Source: Henckelia pumila
Taxonomy: Eukaryota > Streptophyta > Magnoliopsida > Lamiales > Gesneriaceae
Assembly: GCF_033568475.1 (NCBI RefSeq)
Contig: NC_133122.1
Span: forward strand, 14,636,763 to 14,700,762
Direction of reading: 5' to 3'
DNA length: 64,000 bases
Positions 1 through 10,331 of the stretch are shown here, one piece after another. A program made the translations under genes and the position numbers. Position 1 is the first letter of the stretch; every line of letters starts with the position of its first letter. The notes under the pieces are model-generated. The model was not told the DNA's origin. It made no database searches and saw only the letters and a program-made list of their open reading frames with translations.

Positions 1-605
1 TCATCAATGTGATCGCAGGAGTGATCGACTTGTTCAGATGGATAGACGACACACGTTCTTGGAAGAACTCGATGGGGACGTTACTACTACATGCATTGTT
101 TGTGTTGCTTGTGTGGTTTCCTGATCTAATCGTTCCCACTCTTGCATTCTATGTCTTTGTGATTGGTGCGTGGAACTACAGGTTCCATTCAAAAGCTACA
201 TTGCCTCACTTTGACACAAAGATTTCACTAACAGAGTCGATAGATCGCGATGAACTTGATGAAGAGTTCGATGGATTGCCTTGCATGAGGCCTGAAGAAA
301 TGGTGCGTGCTAGATATGACAAGTTGAGAATGTTTGGCGCCCGTGTCCAAACAGTGTTGGGAGATCTTGCCACGCAAGGAGAGCGCGTGCAAGCTTTGGT
401 GACATGGCGGGATCCACGTGCTACGGGGATCTTTGTGGGATTATGCTTTGTTGTGGCGTTTATCTTGTATTTGGTTCCTTCAAAAATGGCGGCTATGGCA
501 TTTGGATTCTACTATCTCAGGCATCCAATATTCAGGGACCGGAAGCCTTCGCCGGCCCTCAATTTCTTCCGACGGCTACCTTCACTTGTGGATCGAATGC
601 TGTAG
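1..605 (+). CDS. MCTP/FTIP-family C2-domain membrane protein, C-terminal part (5' end outside window)
   Basis: The frame is open from the window edge and ends with TAG at 603-605. The visible ~200 residues match the C-terminal PRT_C-type region of multiple C2 domain and transmembrane proteins (FTIP1, QUIRKY and relatives). Seen: two hydrophobic hairpins, one near TLLLHALFVLLVW and one near GIFVGLCFVVAFILYLVP, separated by an acidic stretch and a helix with the family-typical RYDKLR, VQTVLGDLATQGER and WRDPRAT motifs, then the usual basic C-terminal tail. Family knowledge: these proteins anchor in the ER by the C-terminal hairpins, and their C2 domains (off-window) bind the plasma membrane at contact sites and plasmodesmata. 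MCTP genes are usually intronless, which fits the uninterrupted frame. An internal GTG or ATG near the edge is not a real start. Which paralogue it is cannot be told. Confidence 0.93.
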   Translation, partial: INVIAGVIDLFRWIDDTRSWKNSMGTLLLHALFVLLVWFPDLIVPTLAFYVFVIGAWNYRFHSKATLPHFDTKISLTESIDRDELDEEFDGLPCMRPEEMVRARYDKLRMFGARVQTVLGDLATQGERVQALVTWRDPRATGIFVGLCFVVAFILYLVPSKMAAMAFGFYYLRHPIFRDRKPSPALNFFRRLPSLVDRML

Positions 606-1455
606 TTTGATAGAATGGATTGATGAAGCATTGGTGGATTGATGAAGCAAAGCCAATGTATGAGAAACTTTAATGAGTAGATGGTTAAAATTTGAAGTGT
701 TCGGAGTTTTTATGGTACTTTTTAAGTTTGATAGAAAACGAAATAAGTAAACATGCAAATTTATACCTTCGATGGTCAAAGTCCTAAAAAAGCTTTTTAA
801 TTACCATTTTGTAGTTATCTTCCTGTTTTGCGCAATTGCATTTTCTGTGAGTTAGCATGCAAAAAATCTACCATGTAAATGACATAATGTAGTGATTAAA
901 TCACAAAAGCTAATAAGAATTCTGCAGCAAGAGGTAATGTTGACCCTGAAACTACAACATTTTCAAATAAATACCCATAATCGTATTGTTAAAATAAAGA
1001 TTTCTCCTTTCAAAAAGAAAAACAAAAAATCCACATCTTGTCCGTGTTTACAGTTGGCCGTATTCAAAGAACCACCATATTTAGAGACGTCGCTTGTTTG
1101 TTGCTTCATGACAATCATATATGGCACAAAGTGATGGATTATGGATGCATGGCTTTCGGGAGCAAAATGATCTGATGTTCATGAAGAATTTGAATTTGTT
1201 ATACAGAGCATTCATCCCATAGAATCTCTATACTTAGAATCAATTATGAGCAAATACCAATCATTTATAGTTTTTCAGGAAGAATCTAAACTCAAGACCT
1301 CAACAAAAAAAAAAAAAAAAACATGGTCAATTGAATCAAATGAAAGTGCATATCTGTAAACATAAAAAGTACACATACAACCGCAAAAAACAAAAGAAAA
1401 CAAATCGCCAAGCGGTCTGGTAACAAGCTTATCATACAAATGTTAATGAAGCTAC
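606..1455. other. Convergent spacer between two host genes
   Basis: Holds the 3' UTR of the MCTP gene and, from the other side, that of the Lys/Glu-rich gene. AT-rich, with AATAAA-like signals and an A-run near 1303-1320. No further gene or repeat is visible. Confidence 0.6.
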
Positions 1456-2895
1456 TTAGGCTTCGCAGTTTCGTTGTTTATAGCCTTCAACACCACCATC
1501 ATTTTTATCCTCTGCTTCCTTTATCAACTTCAAAATGTCATCTTTTTTCTCAACAAGACTCTTGATTTTCTTATCAATCTTCTCTAACTTGTATTTCAGC
1601 TTGTCAAGATTTTTGGCATTGTACTTCTCTTTGAGTTTCTGCTTCTTCTCATCCCTGGTATTCTTTTTCTCACCATCTTTTTCATCATCCTCACACACCT
1701 CTGCTTTCTTTTCCTTTTCATTATCTGTTTCATTGGCCGATGCTGTTCCATTACCATCTATCTCAATCTCCCTGGTTTTCCCATCCTGTTTAACTCTATT
1801 TTCACATTTATCATTTTCCTCTTCAGAATTGTCATCTCCTTTTCCTTTGGAGCTCTTCTTCTTCTTCTTTTTCTTATCTTCCTTGTCCTTGTCCTTCTCC
1901 TGCTCCTTCTTCTTCTTTTCTTTTTTCTCCTCTTTTTCGTCGTCAACTTCTTTGAGAGTCTCTCCTCCTGAGTCCTCATGTATACCCTTTTTTATATTAA
2001 CTTTCTTCGCTATCTTGTCTTTATGTTCCTTCTCTTCGCTTTTGCCCTTCTCCTTCTCCTTCTCCTTCTCACACTCATATCCCTCATTGGGTTCCCCTTC
2101 CGACTCTTTTTTCCCTGCAGTATTGATTTCCAAATCCTTTTTATCTGTCTTTTCATGTTCTTTCTTTTCGTCCTTGGATATTTCCTCCTCCTTACCTCCT
2201 TTCTCGTCGGACTTTTGATCACTCTTCTTTTTCTTTTTCTTCTTCTCGTCTTTCTTACTTTTCTCGTTCTCTTCTTCCTCTGTTTCTTCCTTTATCTCCT
2301 TTTTTCCCTCTTCCTCAATGCTCTTGTCTTTCCTTCCATATTTATTTTCACTCACTTCCTCCTCTCCACTCTCCACCTCCTGACCTTCTTTCCTTTTCTC
2401 TTTGTCCTCGTCTTCCTTCTTTTTTTTCTTTCCATCCTTCTCATCTTTCTTCTTCTTCTTCTTCTCCTTATTCTTCTTTTCTTTCCCTTCATCAGATTCT
2501 TCTTCGAGTTTATCCTTGTTCTTCTTCTTCTTCTTCTTTTCTTTCCTTTCATCATATTCCTCTTCCGACTTCTCCTCTTTCCCCTTACTCTTCTTTTCAT
2601 CGAGTTGTACCTCGACCTCTTCCTCATTTCCATCACCCTTCTTCCTGCAAGAATCCTCATCATTTTCACCTTCCTTGTGACAAGTCAATTTCTCGTCACC
2701 CATCTCATGTTTTTCTACATTTTCCTTCTCGTTTTTCCGCTCATCTTTGGTCTTTGATCTGGTTTCCAGCTCAAGTGTCATCTTAGTCTTTTCCTCGGCT
2801 CCATCCCGCGTTTCAACCTTGCTCTCCATTTTCAGATGAAGCTTTTCCTTCTCCGTCTCTTCTTTGACAATAAATTCATCGGATTTATGATCCAT
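1456..2895 (-). CDS. Lys/Glu-rich low-complexity protein, 479 aa, unknown function
   Basis: An uninterrupted minus-strand frame. I start it at the first ATG (2895, MDHKSDEF) rather than an upstream in-frame TTG. Residues ~1-60 are charged but mixed. The middle ~330 residues are almost only K, E, D, S and G with runs such as KKKKKK, so the plus strand is a 1.1-kb polypyrimidine tract. The last ~75 residues form a regular predicted coiled coil (KLKYKLEKIDKKIKSLVEKKDDILKLIKEAE). No enzymatic domain is seen. Such proteins are often annotated by chance resemblance to other K/E-rich proteins, so I assign no function. A long intact frame, a conserved-looking helical tail and a TATA box upstream support a real gene. 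A splice acceptor (TTTCTTAG, minus strand) ends near 2951, so a 5'-UTR intron is likely. ORFs on the opposite strand here are composition artefacts. Confidence 0.7.
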   Translation of the reverse strand: MDHKSDEFIVKEETEKEKLHLKMESKVETRDGAEEKTKMTLELETRSKTKDERKNEKENVEKHEMGDEKLTCHKEGENDEDSCRKKGDGNEEEVEVQLDEKKSKGKEEKSEEEYDERKEKKKKKKNKDKLEEESDEGKEKKNKEKKKKKKDEKDGKKKKKEDEDKEKRKEGQEVESGEEEVSENKYGRKDKSIEEEGKKEIKEETEEEENEKSKKDEKKKKKKKSDQKSDEKGGKEEEISKDEKKEHEKTDKKDLEINTAGKKESEGEPNEGYECEKEKEKEKGKSEEKEHKDKIAKKVNIKKGIHEDSGGETLKEVDDEKEEKKEKKKKEQEKDKDKEDKKKKKKKSSKGKGDDNSEEENDKCENRVKQDGKTREIEIDGNGTASANETDNEKEKKAEVCEDDEKDGEKKNTRDEKKQKLKEKYNAKNLDKLKYKLEKIDKKIKSLVEKKDDILKLIKEAEDKNDGGVEGYKQRNCEA

Positions 2896-4124
2896 CGCAA
2901 TCCTTCTGTCCAGCAACTAATGTTTGCCGCTAACGTTGTATTCCAATTACCTAAGAAATAGGGAATAACTCCACGATCAAAATCAAATCCAATTATATAT
3001 ATTTTTTCAAAACAAAAAAAAAAAAAAAACTATCGACCATATATATGTGCAAGAACATTAATCAAGATAAACCAGCTCAAGCATCAATCACCAAAATCAA
3101 ATAATGTCTCAATTAAACCCACAGAGAAAACAAAAATCCCCACCAGAGCCACCCAATTATACGATGCCTGAATGCCCAAGAACACCACGTAACATAAATC
3201 AAACAATCCTAAAAAAACAAAAAAAAAACTGAAAACAAAGGCACGGATTTGAAGCCAACCCATATTCAAACAAGCCGAAAGAGAAAAGAAAACACCATAA
3301 ACCAGCATACTCAGATGAAAACAAAAGAATCTCGCACCCCTCGAAGCAACACAGATGAATCGATACGAGAAATCCATGGGATTTGGGTGGCATTTTATAG
3401 CGTTTGGGCTGGGATTATGTATCCGTGTGAGAGAAACAAACCCACACGTAGGGACGCGGCATGGTGTAATGCGTGGGCCCCGTGTCTAAGCCTTCGCTAT
3501 GTCGGTGAATCAAATGGAAAATGAAGTTTATCTCTCTACCTCCCACCTTTTTCTTCATCTTCATTAAATGCTCTCAAACTTCTTCGGTAAGAAATTAATA
3601 TATAATTTATGTATTTTTTTATTTTTATTTTTGTAAAATGGATTGAAACTTATTGTTCTGGTAGTAAATCGCATTCGGGGGCAGTGGAAATGAATTCTGT
3701 ACTTCTTAACTAAGCAACCATATTGTATTGACTATTGAGTATTATTTTGTTTTTGTTTTGTTACGTTTTGTTTTTTTTGGTATAAATAGTATGTTGATTG
3801 AAGTTATTATATGTTTTGCTCATAAACGAATTGGTTTAATTTTTCTTAGTTATAAATAATAGCATACAAATATAAAGTTATGTTTGATTGGTAAATCTGA
3901 GAATATTGATTTTCAGATCCAGTGATTTTCAATTTTTTTACTTGCTTGGATTAATTTTAAATGTGTTTCATATTATGTTATTCGATGTCAATAATAATTA
4001 TCATGTATACCGGTCATTTGAATTACTCAAATCCAACATTTTCCCAATTTATATCCATTTTGGCCTGATTACAACTCTCTACAGAAAATACTAATAAAAT
4101 AATATATAAAAAAAAAAATCAAAT
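2896..4124. other. 5' leader and promoter of the Lys/Glu-rich gene, then AT-rich spacer
   Basis: 2951 to about 3365 is probably a 5'-UTR intron plus first exon of the minus-strand gene. A minus-strand ORF at 3084-3377 looks hydrophobic but overlaps this leader, and I do not call it. 3540-4124 is AT-rich with no recognisable gene, and abuts the MULE target site. Confidence 0.45.
3392..3400 (-). promoter_or_regulatory. Probable TATA box for the Lys/Glu-rich gene
   Basis: The minus strand reads CTATAAAAT in a GC-richer context. A start ~30 bp downstream would fall near 3365, leaving room for a leader with an intron before the ATG at 2895. Position and motif only. Confidence 0.45.
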
Positions 4125-4133
4125 GAAGTTGTG

Positions 4134-4459
4134 GGGAAAAATCCCGGTTTAGTCCCAAATCTTTTGGGTCCTACTCGGTTTAGTCCCAAATATATTTAAT
4201 GGGCCGATTTAGTCCCAAACGTTTAGATTTTTTTCCCAATTCAGTTTTTCGTCAATTGAAGAGTTAAAATAGACGGTAAATTTGTACGCATCTTCATATC
4301 GATATTTCTCTCCCCAATTTTCAAACTCAGTCCGCCCTAATTTTTTTTTCCCCAACTCTTCTTCTTCCCTGCTACCGCCGAGGTCCATCGCCGGACCACC
4401 ACCTACCGGACGATCTCCCAAGGTTTCTTCTTTTCTCGTTGCATTATTTTTCCCGTAAA
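4134..4459 (+). repeat. MULE left terminal inverted repeat
   Basis: Matches the complement of 16747-17078 with scattered substitutions and small indels. It begins with subterminal copies of the GGTTTAGTCCC motif, then a pyrimidine-rich leader-like part, then a plausible splice donor (CTCCCAAG followed by GTTTCT near 4420-4426). Similarity stops after CCCGTAAA. Confidence 0.9.
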
Positions 4460-5026
4460 ATTTAGTTCAGTTAAAAAAAACATTTCTTACATTTCCGGAT
4501 CATGTGCTAAAATAATTAGAGATTTTGTATTTTTTTACGAAATATGGTAAACAATAGATTGATACAAAATAGGATTAAATATAATCGAGATGTTGTACGG
4601 AGTATTTTTGTCTTTCAGATTATATATGATTAGTCATTTGTTTTTTTTTCTTTTTCAAATAACTAAGAAAGAGTATATTAGAGTTGATATGATATAGAAC
4701 TTTTGTACGAGTATTTCGATTTCATCAGCAATTGTGAAGAATTTAATTTAAGAGTAAAAAGTTTATTTGCACAATTCATATTAATGTATCAGTGAAGTCC
4801 ATAATTATTAATTCTTGATGAAAACATTGAGACTCGCAAATTATGTTTATAAATACCTCTCTTGTTAAATGTCGATGTTTGTCTCATGTGCCTGCTTCAA
4901 AAAGAAACCAATGATATAATTATTAGAGGCATAAAGACATAACGATCGACAACTAATGTAAGCTATGAAAAACTTATTTATTGATTTAACACAAAGTATT
5001 TTGTAAAATTTTATGTATTGATATAG

Positions 5027-5173
5027 GTCCCTGCCAAACCAGCTTTTGTGAAAGGTGGCGTCAACTTCAAAACAGTATCGCGACTGAGATCTTCCATGGG
5101 TGTTCAACCTAGAGATGAACAATCAGCTTCACAACAGTCTACTTCTTCCAAACGATCTGTCATGAAGAATTGA
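5027..5173 (+). pseudogene. Exon-like fragment inside the MULE (48 codons to a stop)
   Basis: After a plausible acceptor (GATATAG at 5020-5026) an open frame of 48 codons reads VPAKPAFVKGG...SSKRSVMKN and stops at TGA 5171-5173. It has ordinary coding composition, unlike its AT-rich surroundings. Splicing from the donor in the left TIR would place it as exon 2 of a TIR-driven transcript; the only ATG in that transcript is inside this exon. Could be captured host sequence or a remnant of a MULE gene. I do not recognise the protein. Confidence 0.4.
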
Positions 5174-5331
5174 TTTTGAGAGGGATAAAAAAAATCAGCT
5201 GTTGAATCTAGAGATGCAACATCAGCTGCTGAACTTTAATGAAATGATCAGGATAACTATTTACGTCTTTTGGTTAGGCATGGTAGATGAATTATCTTCT
5301 TTTGAGATTCTTGTTCCACTACAAAAAAAGC

Positions 5332-5836
5332 CTTGATTTAGCCACGGTTTAAATAAATCGTTGTTACATTTAGCCACGCTTTTTTAAAAACCGTAGCAAA
5401 AATAACCACGCTTTTTTAAAACGTGGCTATTTTAGCCACGCATTTCTATAAACCGTGGTTAAAGGGCCACGGTTTTTTAAAAAACGTGGTTAAATTTAGC
5501 CACACTTTATAAAACCGTGGTTATTTAACCACGGTTTGTAAAAAGCGTGGCTAATTTAGCCACGGTTTTGAAAAGCGTGGCCAAAATAGCCACGTTTTTT
5601 AAAACCGTGGCTAAAATTAACCACGTTTTATTCTGACCGTGGTTAAAGTTAGCCACGGTTTAAAAAAGCGTGGCTAAGAATAGACACGGTTTTTGGCAAA
5701 GCGTGGCTGAAATAGCCACAGTTTTAAAAAGCGTGGTTGAATTAGCCACGGTTTTTAATAAAGCGTGGCTAAAATAGCCACGGTGTTAATAAAACGTGGC
5801 TAAAGTAGCCACAGTTTTAAAAAGCGTGGCTAAATA
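5332..5836. repeat. CACTA 5' subterminal repeat array
   Basis: About 500 bp made of units of the form TTAGCCACGGTTTT followed by AAAAGCGTGGCTAA, so that every CCACG is answered by a CGTGG 10-20 bp later. CACTA subterminal repeats are the family's known transposase-binding sites. Here the units alternate in orientation, giving a chain of small hairpins. Confidence 0.85.
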
Positions 5837-6762
5837 ACCATTTATACACCCACTTCATCTCTCCCGATCGCTATTCTTTCTTTTTTTTACCTATTCTGAC
5901 CGCTAAAAAACAGTTTTGACCGTCAATAAAAAATCCGTCGATGATCGAAGTTTAGATCGGAGAGTTGTTCCGAAATCCTCTTGTTTGGGCCTTTCTTTTA
6001 GTACCAATTTCTCTTATTTTAGAATTTATTCCGTAGAACCCAATTCCTACAGCCATCGTTCGTCGCCGTGTTAGCTTTCCTTCACTTACAAAATTATTTT
6101 CGGCTTCTTAATTCGCTGAAGTAAGTACAACTTTGCATCTTATATTTTTTATATTTCTTTCTTGATGAATATGGCTTGTCTCTTGATCGATAGATTTATT
6201 ATTTACATTGCTTTATTAATGTTGATTAAGGATATTCAAATACATTTTTAAAATATTGTTCAGATAATTATACAATATACGATCTACGTTTTAGTTATCA
6301 TTATTAATTTTTTATATTTTATTTTGACGGTTATAATATTTGTAATAAAACTTTATTTCAAATTAATTTATGTTTTAAATGTGACGTAAAATTAATTTAT
6401 TTTATTGTTATGTTAATTAATTTAATTATTCTTATGAACATGACATTTTAGTTGGGCAGATTTTCAATTGGTATTATGGTAACAAAAAATATGATTATAT
6501 TTATATTTGTAAAACATATATTGTTTGGCATGATATATTATATTTTATCAAAGCTATATCGTATAATTTGTTAAACAAGACTATTTGTGAAAATACAGAT
6601 ATGTAGTAGACTATCATGATAATTATTTCTTTTGTAATAATTATTGTATGAGACAGATGCATTTAATTAATTATAAAAATATAATTGTAAGCTAATTAAT
6701 ATGTTACGTATTTTTGCTTCTGTTTACTGTAGGAAAATATGAATCACACTGATAGAGGATGA
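5837..6762 (+). other. CACTA leader upstream of the transposase gene
   Basis: Short GC-richer stretch (5840-6125) that could hold the transcription start and a noncoding exon ending at a donor-like AAGTAAGT near 6120, then AT-rich intron-like DNA to an acceptor-like TGTAG near 6731. No coding frame. Confidence 0.4.
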
Positions 6763-9700
6763 ATGTATCGTAGATTGCAAAATGGCTATATTTCTGACGA
6801 GTATATTAATGGTGTAGAGGATTTCATGATCTTTGCTCTTAGTCATGTTGAATGTTTATCAGCGGGTAAAGTACGTTGTCCTTGTAATCACAAAAAGTGT
6901 CAGAACAAAGTATTCTTAGATGAAAACACAGTGAAGGAGCACTTAGGTCGATCTGGTTTTGTACCGAACTATTACAATTGGCATCTTCACGGAGAAGAGT
7001 ATATTCGTCCAAATTTTCCAAATACCAATCCAGATGTGCCGTCGTCTTCACGGTCTCAGAACAGGCGTTGGGAATCCGAAAACATACATGCAGATCACAG
7101 TTTTCATAGTCATGATCAAGAGTATTTCCTTACAAATCAAAATCTTGGTCACGAAATACCTGGAGATTATCAGGAAGAAGGTCCGTCGCAATATGTAGAC
7201 CCCAATATCGATCACGTAGAAAGCCCCAACAATTACATCAAAGGATTATACGAGCTCATAAAATCTGCAGAGAAAGAAATCTGGGATGGAAATCCACACG
7301 GTCACTCTTTGTTGTCTGTCATTGCGAGGTTATTGAAGATGAAACATGAGCACAACATGTCAGAAAGAAACTTCAACGACATGGTCCAGTTAATGTCAGA
7401 GTTATGTCCAGCTGATAACCACATGCCTGACAGTTTTTATTCGACAAAGAAGCTTATCAAAGATCTAGGTCTTCCTCGTTACAAACTGTCTCGTCGGCGT
7501 GGAATCCAAAATAATAAGAAACAAACGCCGTATAAGAGGATGTATTATTTTCCCATCACTCCTCGTCTCCAGCGGTTATATGCATCCACCGCGACTGCTT
7601 CTCATATGCGATGGCATCACGACCACCATTTTGACATGGAGACAATGACACACCCATCTGATTCTCCGGCATGGCGTCATTTTGATGAAACACACCCGTG
7701 GTTCGCTGCAGAAATCCGAAATGTCAGGTTAGGACTTTCAACAGATGGGTTCCAACCATTTGGCCAAACGGGACAACAATACTCATCATGGCCCGTCATT
7801 TTAACCCCGTACAATTTGCCACCTTGGATGTGTATGAAAGATGAGGTCATGTTCCTCTCTGTGATCGCACCTGGACCGAGTAACCCGAAGGATAAGCTCG
7901 ATGTTTTCTTGCAACCATTGATTGCCGAGCTTCAAGAACTTTGGTACGATGGTGCTGCCACATACGACATACACTCGCAGACTAACTTCACGATGAGAGC
8001 AGCATTGATGTGGACCATAAGTGATTTCCCAGCGTATGCGATGCTTTCCGGTTGGAGCACAGCTGGAAAACAAGCATGCCCTTATTGCATGTCTGATTCG
8101 GAAGCGTTCACACTAGCGCACAGTGGTAAGACATCATGGTTCGACAACCACAGGAAGTTTTTGCCCGATGATCATCGACTACGGCGCAAGAAAAACATGT
8201 TTGTACGAGGAAGAATTGTTTTGCATCCTGCTCCCGCCATCAGAACAGGAACCGAGCTGCTAAATGATATAGATGCTTATGGTTTTATACCTTCATACGA
8301 TGTCGACTCAGAGATTCGAAACAGAGAGATATGTCATTTGGCAAGATGTGGTTGGAGAAGACGCAGTATTTTATGGGAGTTACCGTATTGGCGTACTAAT
8401 CTGATCAGACATAATTTGGATGTGATGCACATCGAGAAGAATGTTTTTGACAATGTTTTCAACACAATCATGAATGTCCCCGGACGTACGAAAGACAATG
8501 CAAAATCAAGGGCAGATCTGGTTGAAATGCGTATCAGAACTGAGTTACATCCAGACGTGTCTACAGGTAGACATCCCAAGGCTAGTTACACTTTGGAGCG
8601 TAGTGCGAGGGAGGTTCTTTGCAGATGGCTTAAGGATGTCCGTTTCTCGGACGGTTATGCCTCGAACATGTCTAGGTGCGTTAACATGAACAAATTGCGG
8701 ATGTTTGGTATGAAGAGTCATGATTGCCACGTATTCATGCAACGACTAATACCCGTTGCATTCAAGGAGTTATTACCCAGAGAGGTTTGGGAGGCATTGA
8801 CCGAGTTAAGTCTATTTTTCGCAGACCTAACTGCTCGTAATATTAAACAGAGTGACATGATGCGCTTGCATGAGCAGATACCGATAATTCTTTGTAAGTT
8901 GGAGAAGATATTTCCACCAAGTTTCTTCGATTGTATGGAACACCTTTGCGTCCATCTGCCCCACGAAGCTCGCATTGCTGGTCCAGTACAATTTAGGTGG
9001 ATGTATCCTTTCGAAAGATTTTTACGAAGGTTGAAGAGCACGGTTCGTAATAAAGCATGCGTGGAGGGATCCATATGCAATGCTTATTTGGTCAGTGAGG
9101 CTTCCATTTTTTGCGAGCATTACTTTGGTGACTCGATACAAACAAGACAGCGAAAGACTAGATGCCAACAACAAAACATAGTGAACGAGATTGGGTCAGA
9201 GCTTTTTGCAATATTTATGGTACGTGGTAGACATATCGGTAGTAAAAGACCTAGATTGCTGTCAAACGAGGAATATCATGTTGTGGCAACATATGTTTTG
9301 TTGAACTGTGTTGAACTGAAGTCCTACGTGAGGTATGCAATGTTATGTTTGCATTTTCAATATTACCGATATGTATACATATTCATAGTATTTCATTCTA
9401 ACAACCTTTTCATATCTGCACAGCATTTACGAGAACCAAATACGTGCCGAGATTCCTGAGATAAGTAATCAAGATTTAGACTCCAACATACAGGCTAACT
9501 ACTTCGGTTGGTTCAAATCTTACATAAGAGTAAGATTAAATTGTAATTAATTTAATATTTAACATTTATTACTCTCAGCACCTTCGAGGTGATATTGACA
9601 ATATTTTATGCTCATCGTAGGCTATAGAGCAACAAGGAGAGTTCGTCTCAGAACTGATTAAACAAGTAGCGCTTGTTCCAATGCGAAAAGTTAATACTTA

Positions 9701-10331
9701 CATAGGTTATTGTATTAACGGTTTTAAATTCTACACTGTTCACGACACAACGTTTAAAGCTACAGATAATTTAGGTGTTCAAGTTCGTGGTCATTCAAGT
9801 GATGGTGTTCAAACCGAATATTACGACTTCATCGAAGAGATAATCGAGTTGGAATACCCTGGTCTCCCGTTGAAGCAAACCGTAATATTTAAATGTTGTT
9901 GGTACAATCCACATCCTAGATTAGGTACGCGCGTTCACCGTAAGTACAAAATTTTTGAGGTGAACCGGACCAGACATCTTCCCACAAACGAACCCTTCGT
10001 CTTCGCTACACAAGCTTCACAGGTCGTGTTCTTGCAATACCCAACTTCAGGTAAGACCCCTTCTGCTTGGCTTTATGTAAGCGGTTTGAGACAGAGGGCT
10101 TATGTTGCAGACATTGTAACTGAAAATAATGTACAGACCGATGCGACAAGTGCGTTTCAAAATAATGAAAGTCAAGTTCATGAAGTCGAAACACAATTTC
10201 TTTTGAATTCAGAAAACCTTGTCGATGCCACTGTTAACTTCGACGATGAAATTGACGCGTTAAGCACAGACAGTGGAACCGAAGATGTACAAGAAAGTAG
10301 CGAAGAAAACTTCGACGTTGAAAATGATTAA
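6763..10331 (+). CDS. CACTA TNP2-type transposase (3 exons, ~1128 aa)
   Basis: Exons read by eye: 6763-9332, 9424-9529, 9621-10331, with GT-AG introns that keep phase. Domains in order: an N-terminal transposase-associated Zn-binding domain (CPCNHKKCQN, then HLGRSGFVPNYYNWHLHGE, residues ~40-90); the TNP2 transposase core (~340-620), including LTPYNLPPWMCMK, TISDFPAYAMLSGWSTAGKQ, ACPYC and LDVMHIEKNVFDN; a DUF4218-like region (~690-830; LPREVWEALTELSLFF, CMEHLCVHLPHEARIAGPV); and, after the introns, a DUF4216-like region (GYCINGFKFYT, TIFKCCWYNP-type motif, FVFATQASQVVFLQYP). It would catalyse cut-and-paste transposition in the nucleus. Immediately upstream an in-frame ATG at 6739 runs seven codons into TGA at 6760-6762, directly before this ATG. 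No stop is seen inside the exons. Confidence 0.88.

Noticed and set aside
1535-2757. Plus-strand ORFs opposite the Lys/Glu-rich gene (Ser/Phe- and Leu-rich)
   Set aside because: They are complements of a GAR/AAR-codon tract, which lacks stops on the other strand by composition.
3084-3377. 97-codon hydrophobic minus-strand ORF
   Set aside because: Lies within the likely 5' leader and intron of the Lys/Glu-rich gene, starts upstream of the predicted transcription start, and has T-rich composition rather than a domain.
4209-4421. 70-codon ORF on the minus strand of the MULE TIR
   Set aside because: Antisense to the TIR leader; the equivalent in the other TIR is frameshifted, so it is not maintained.
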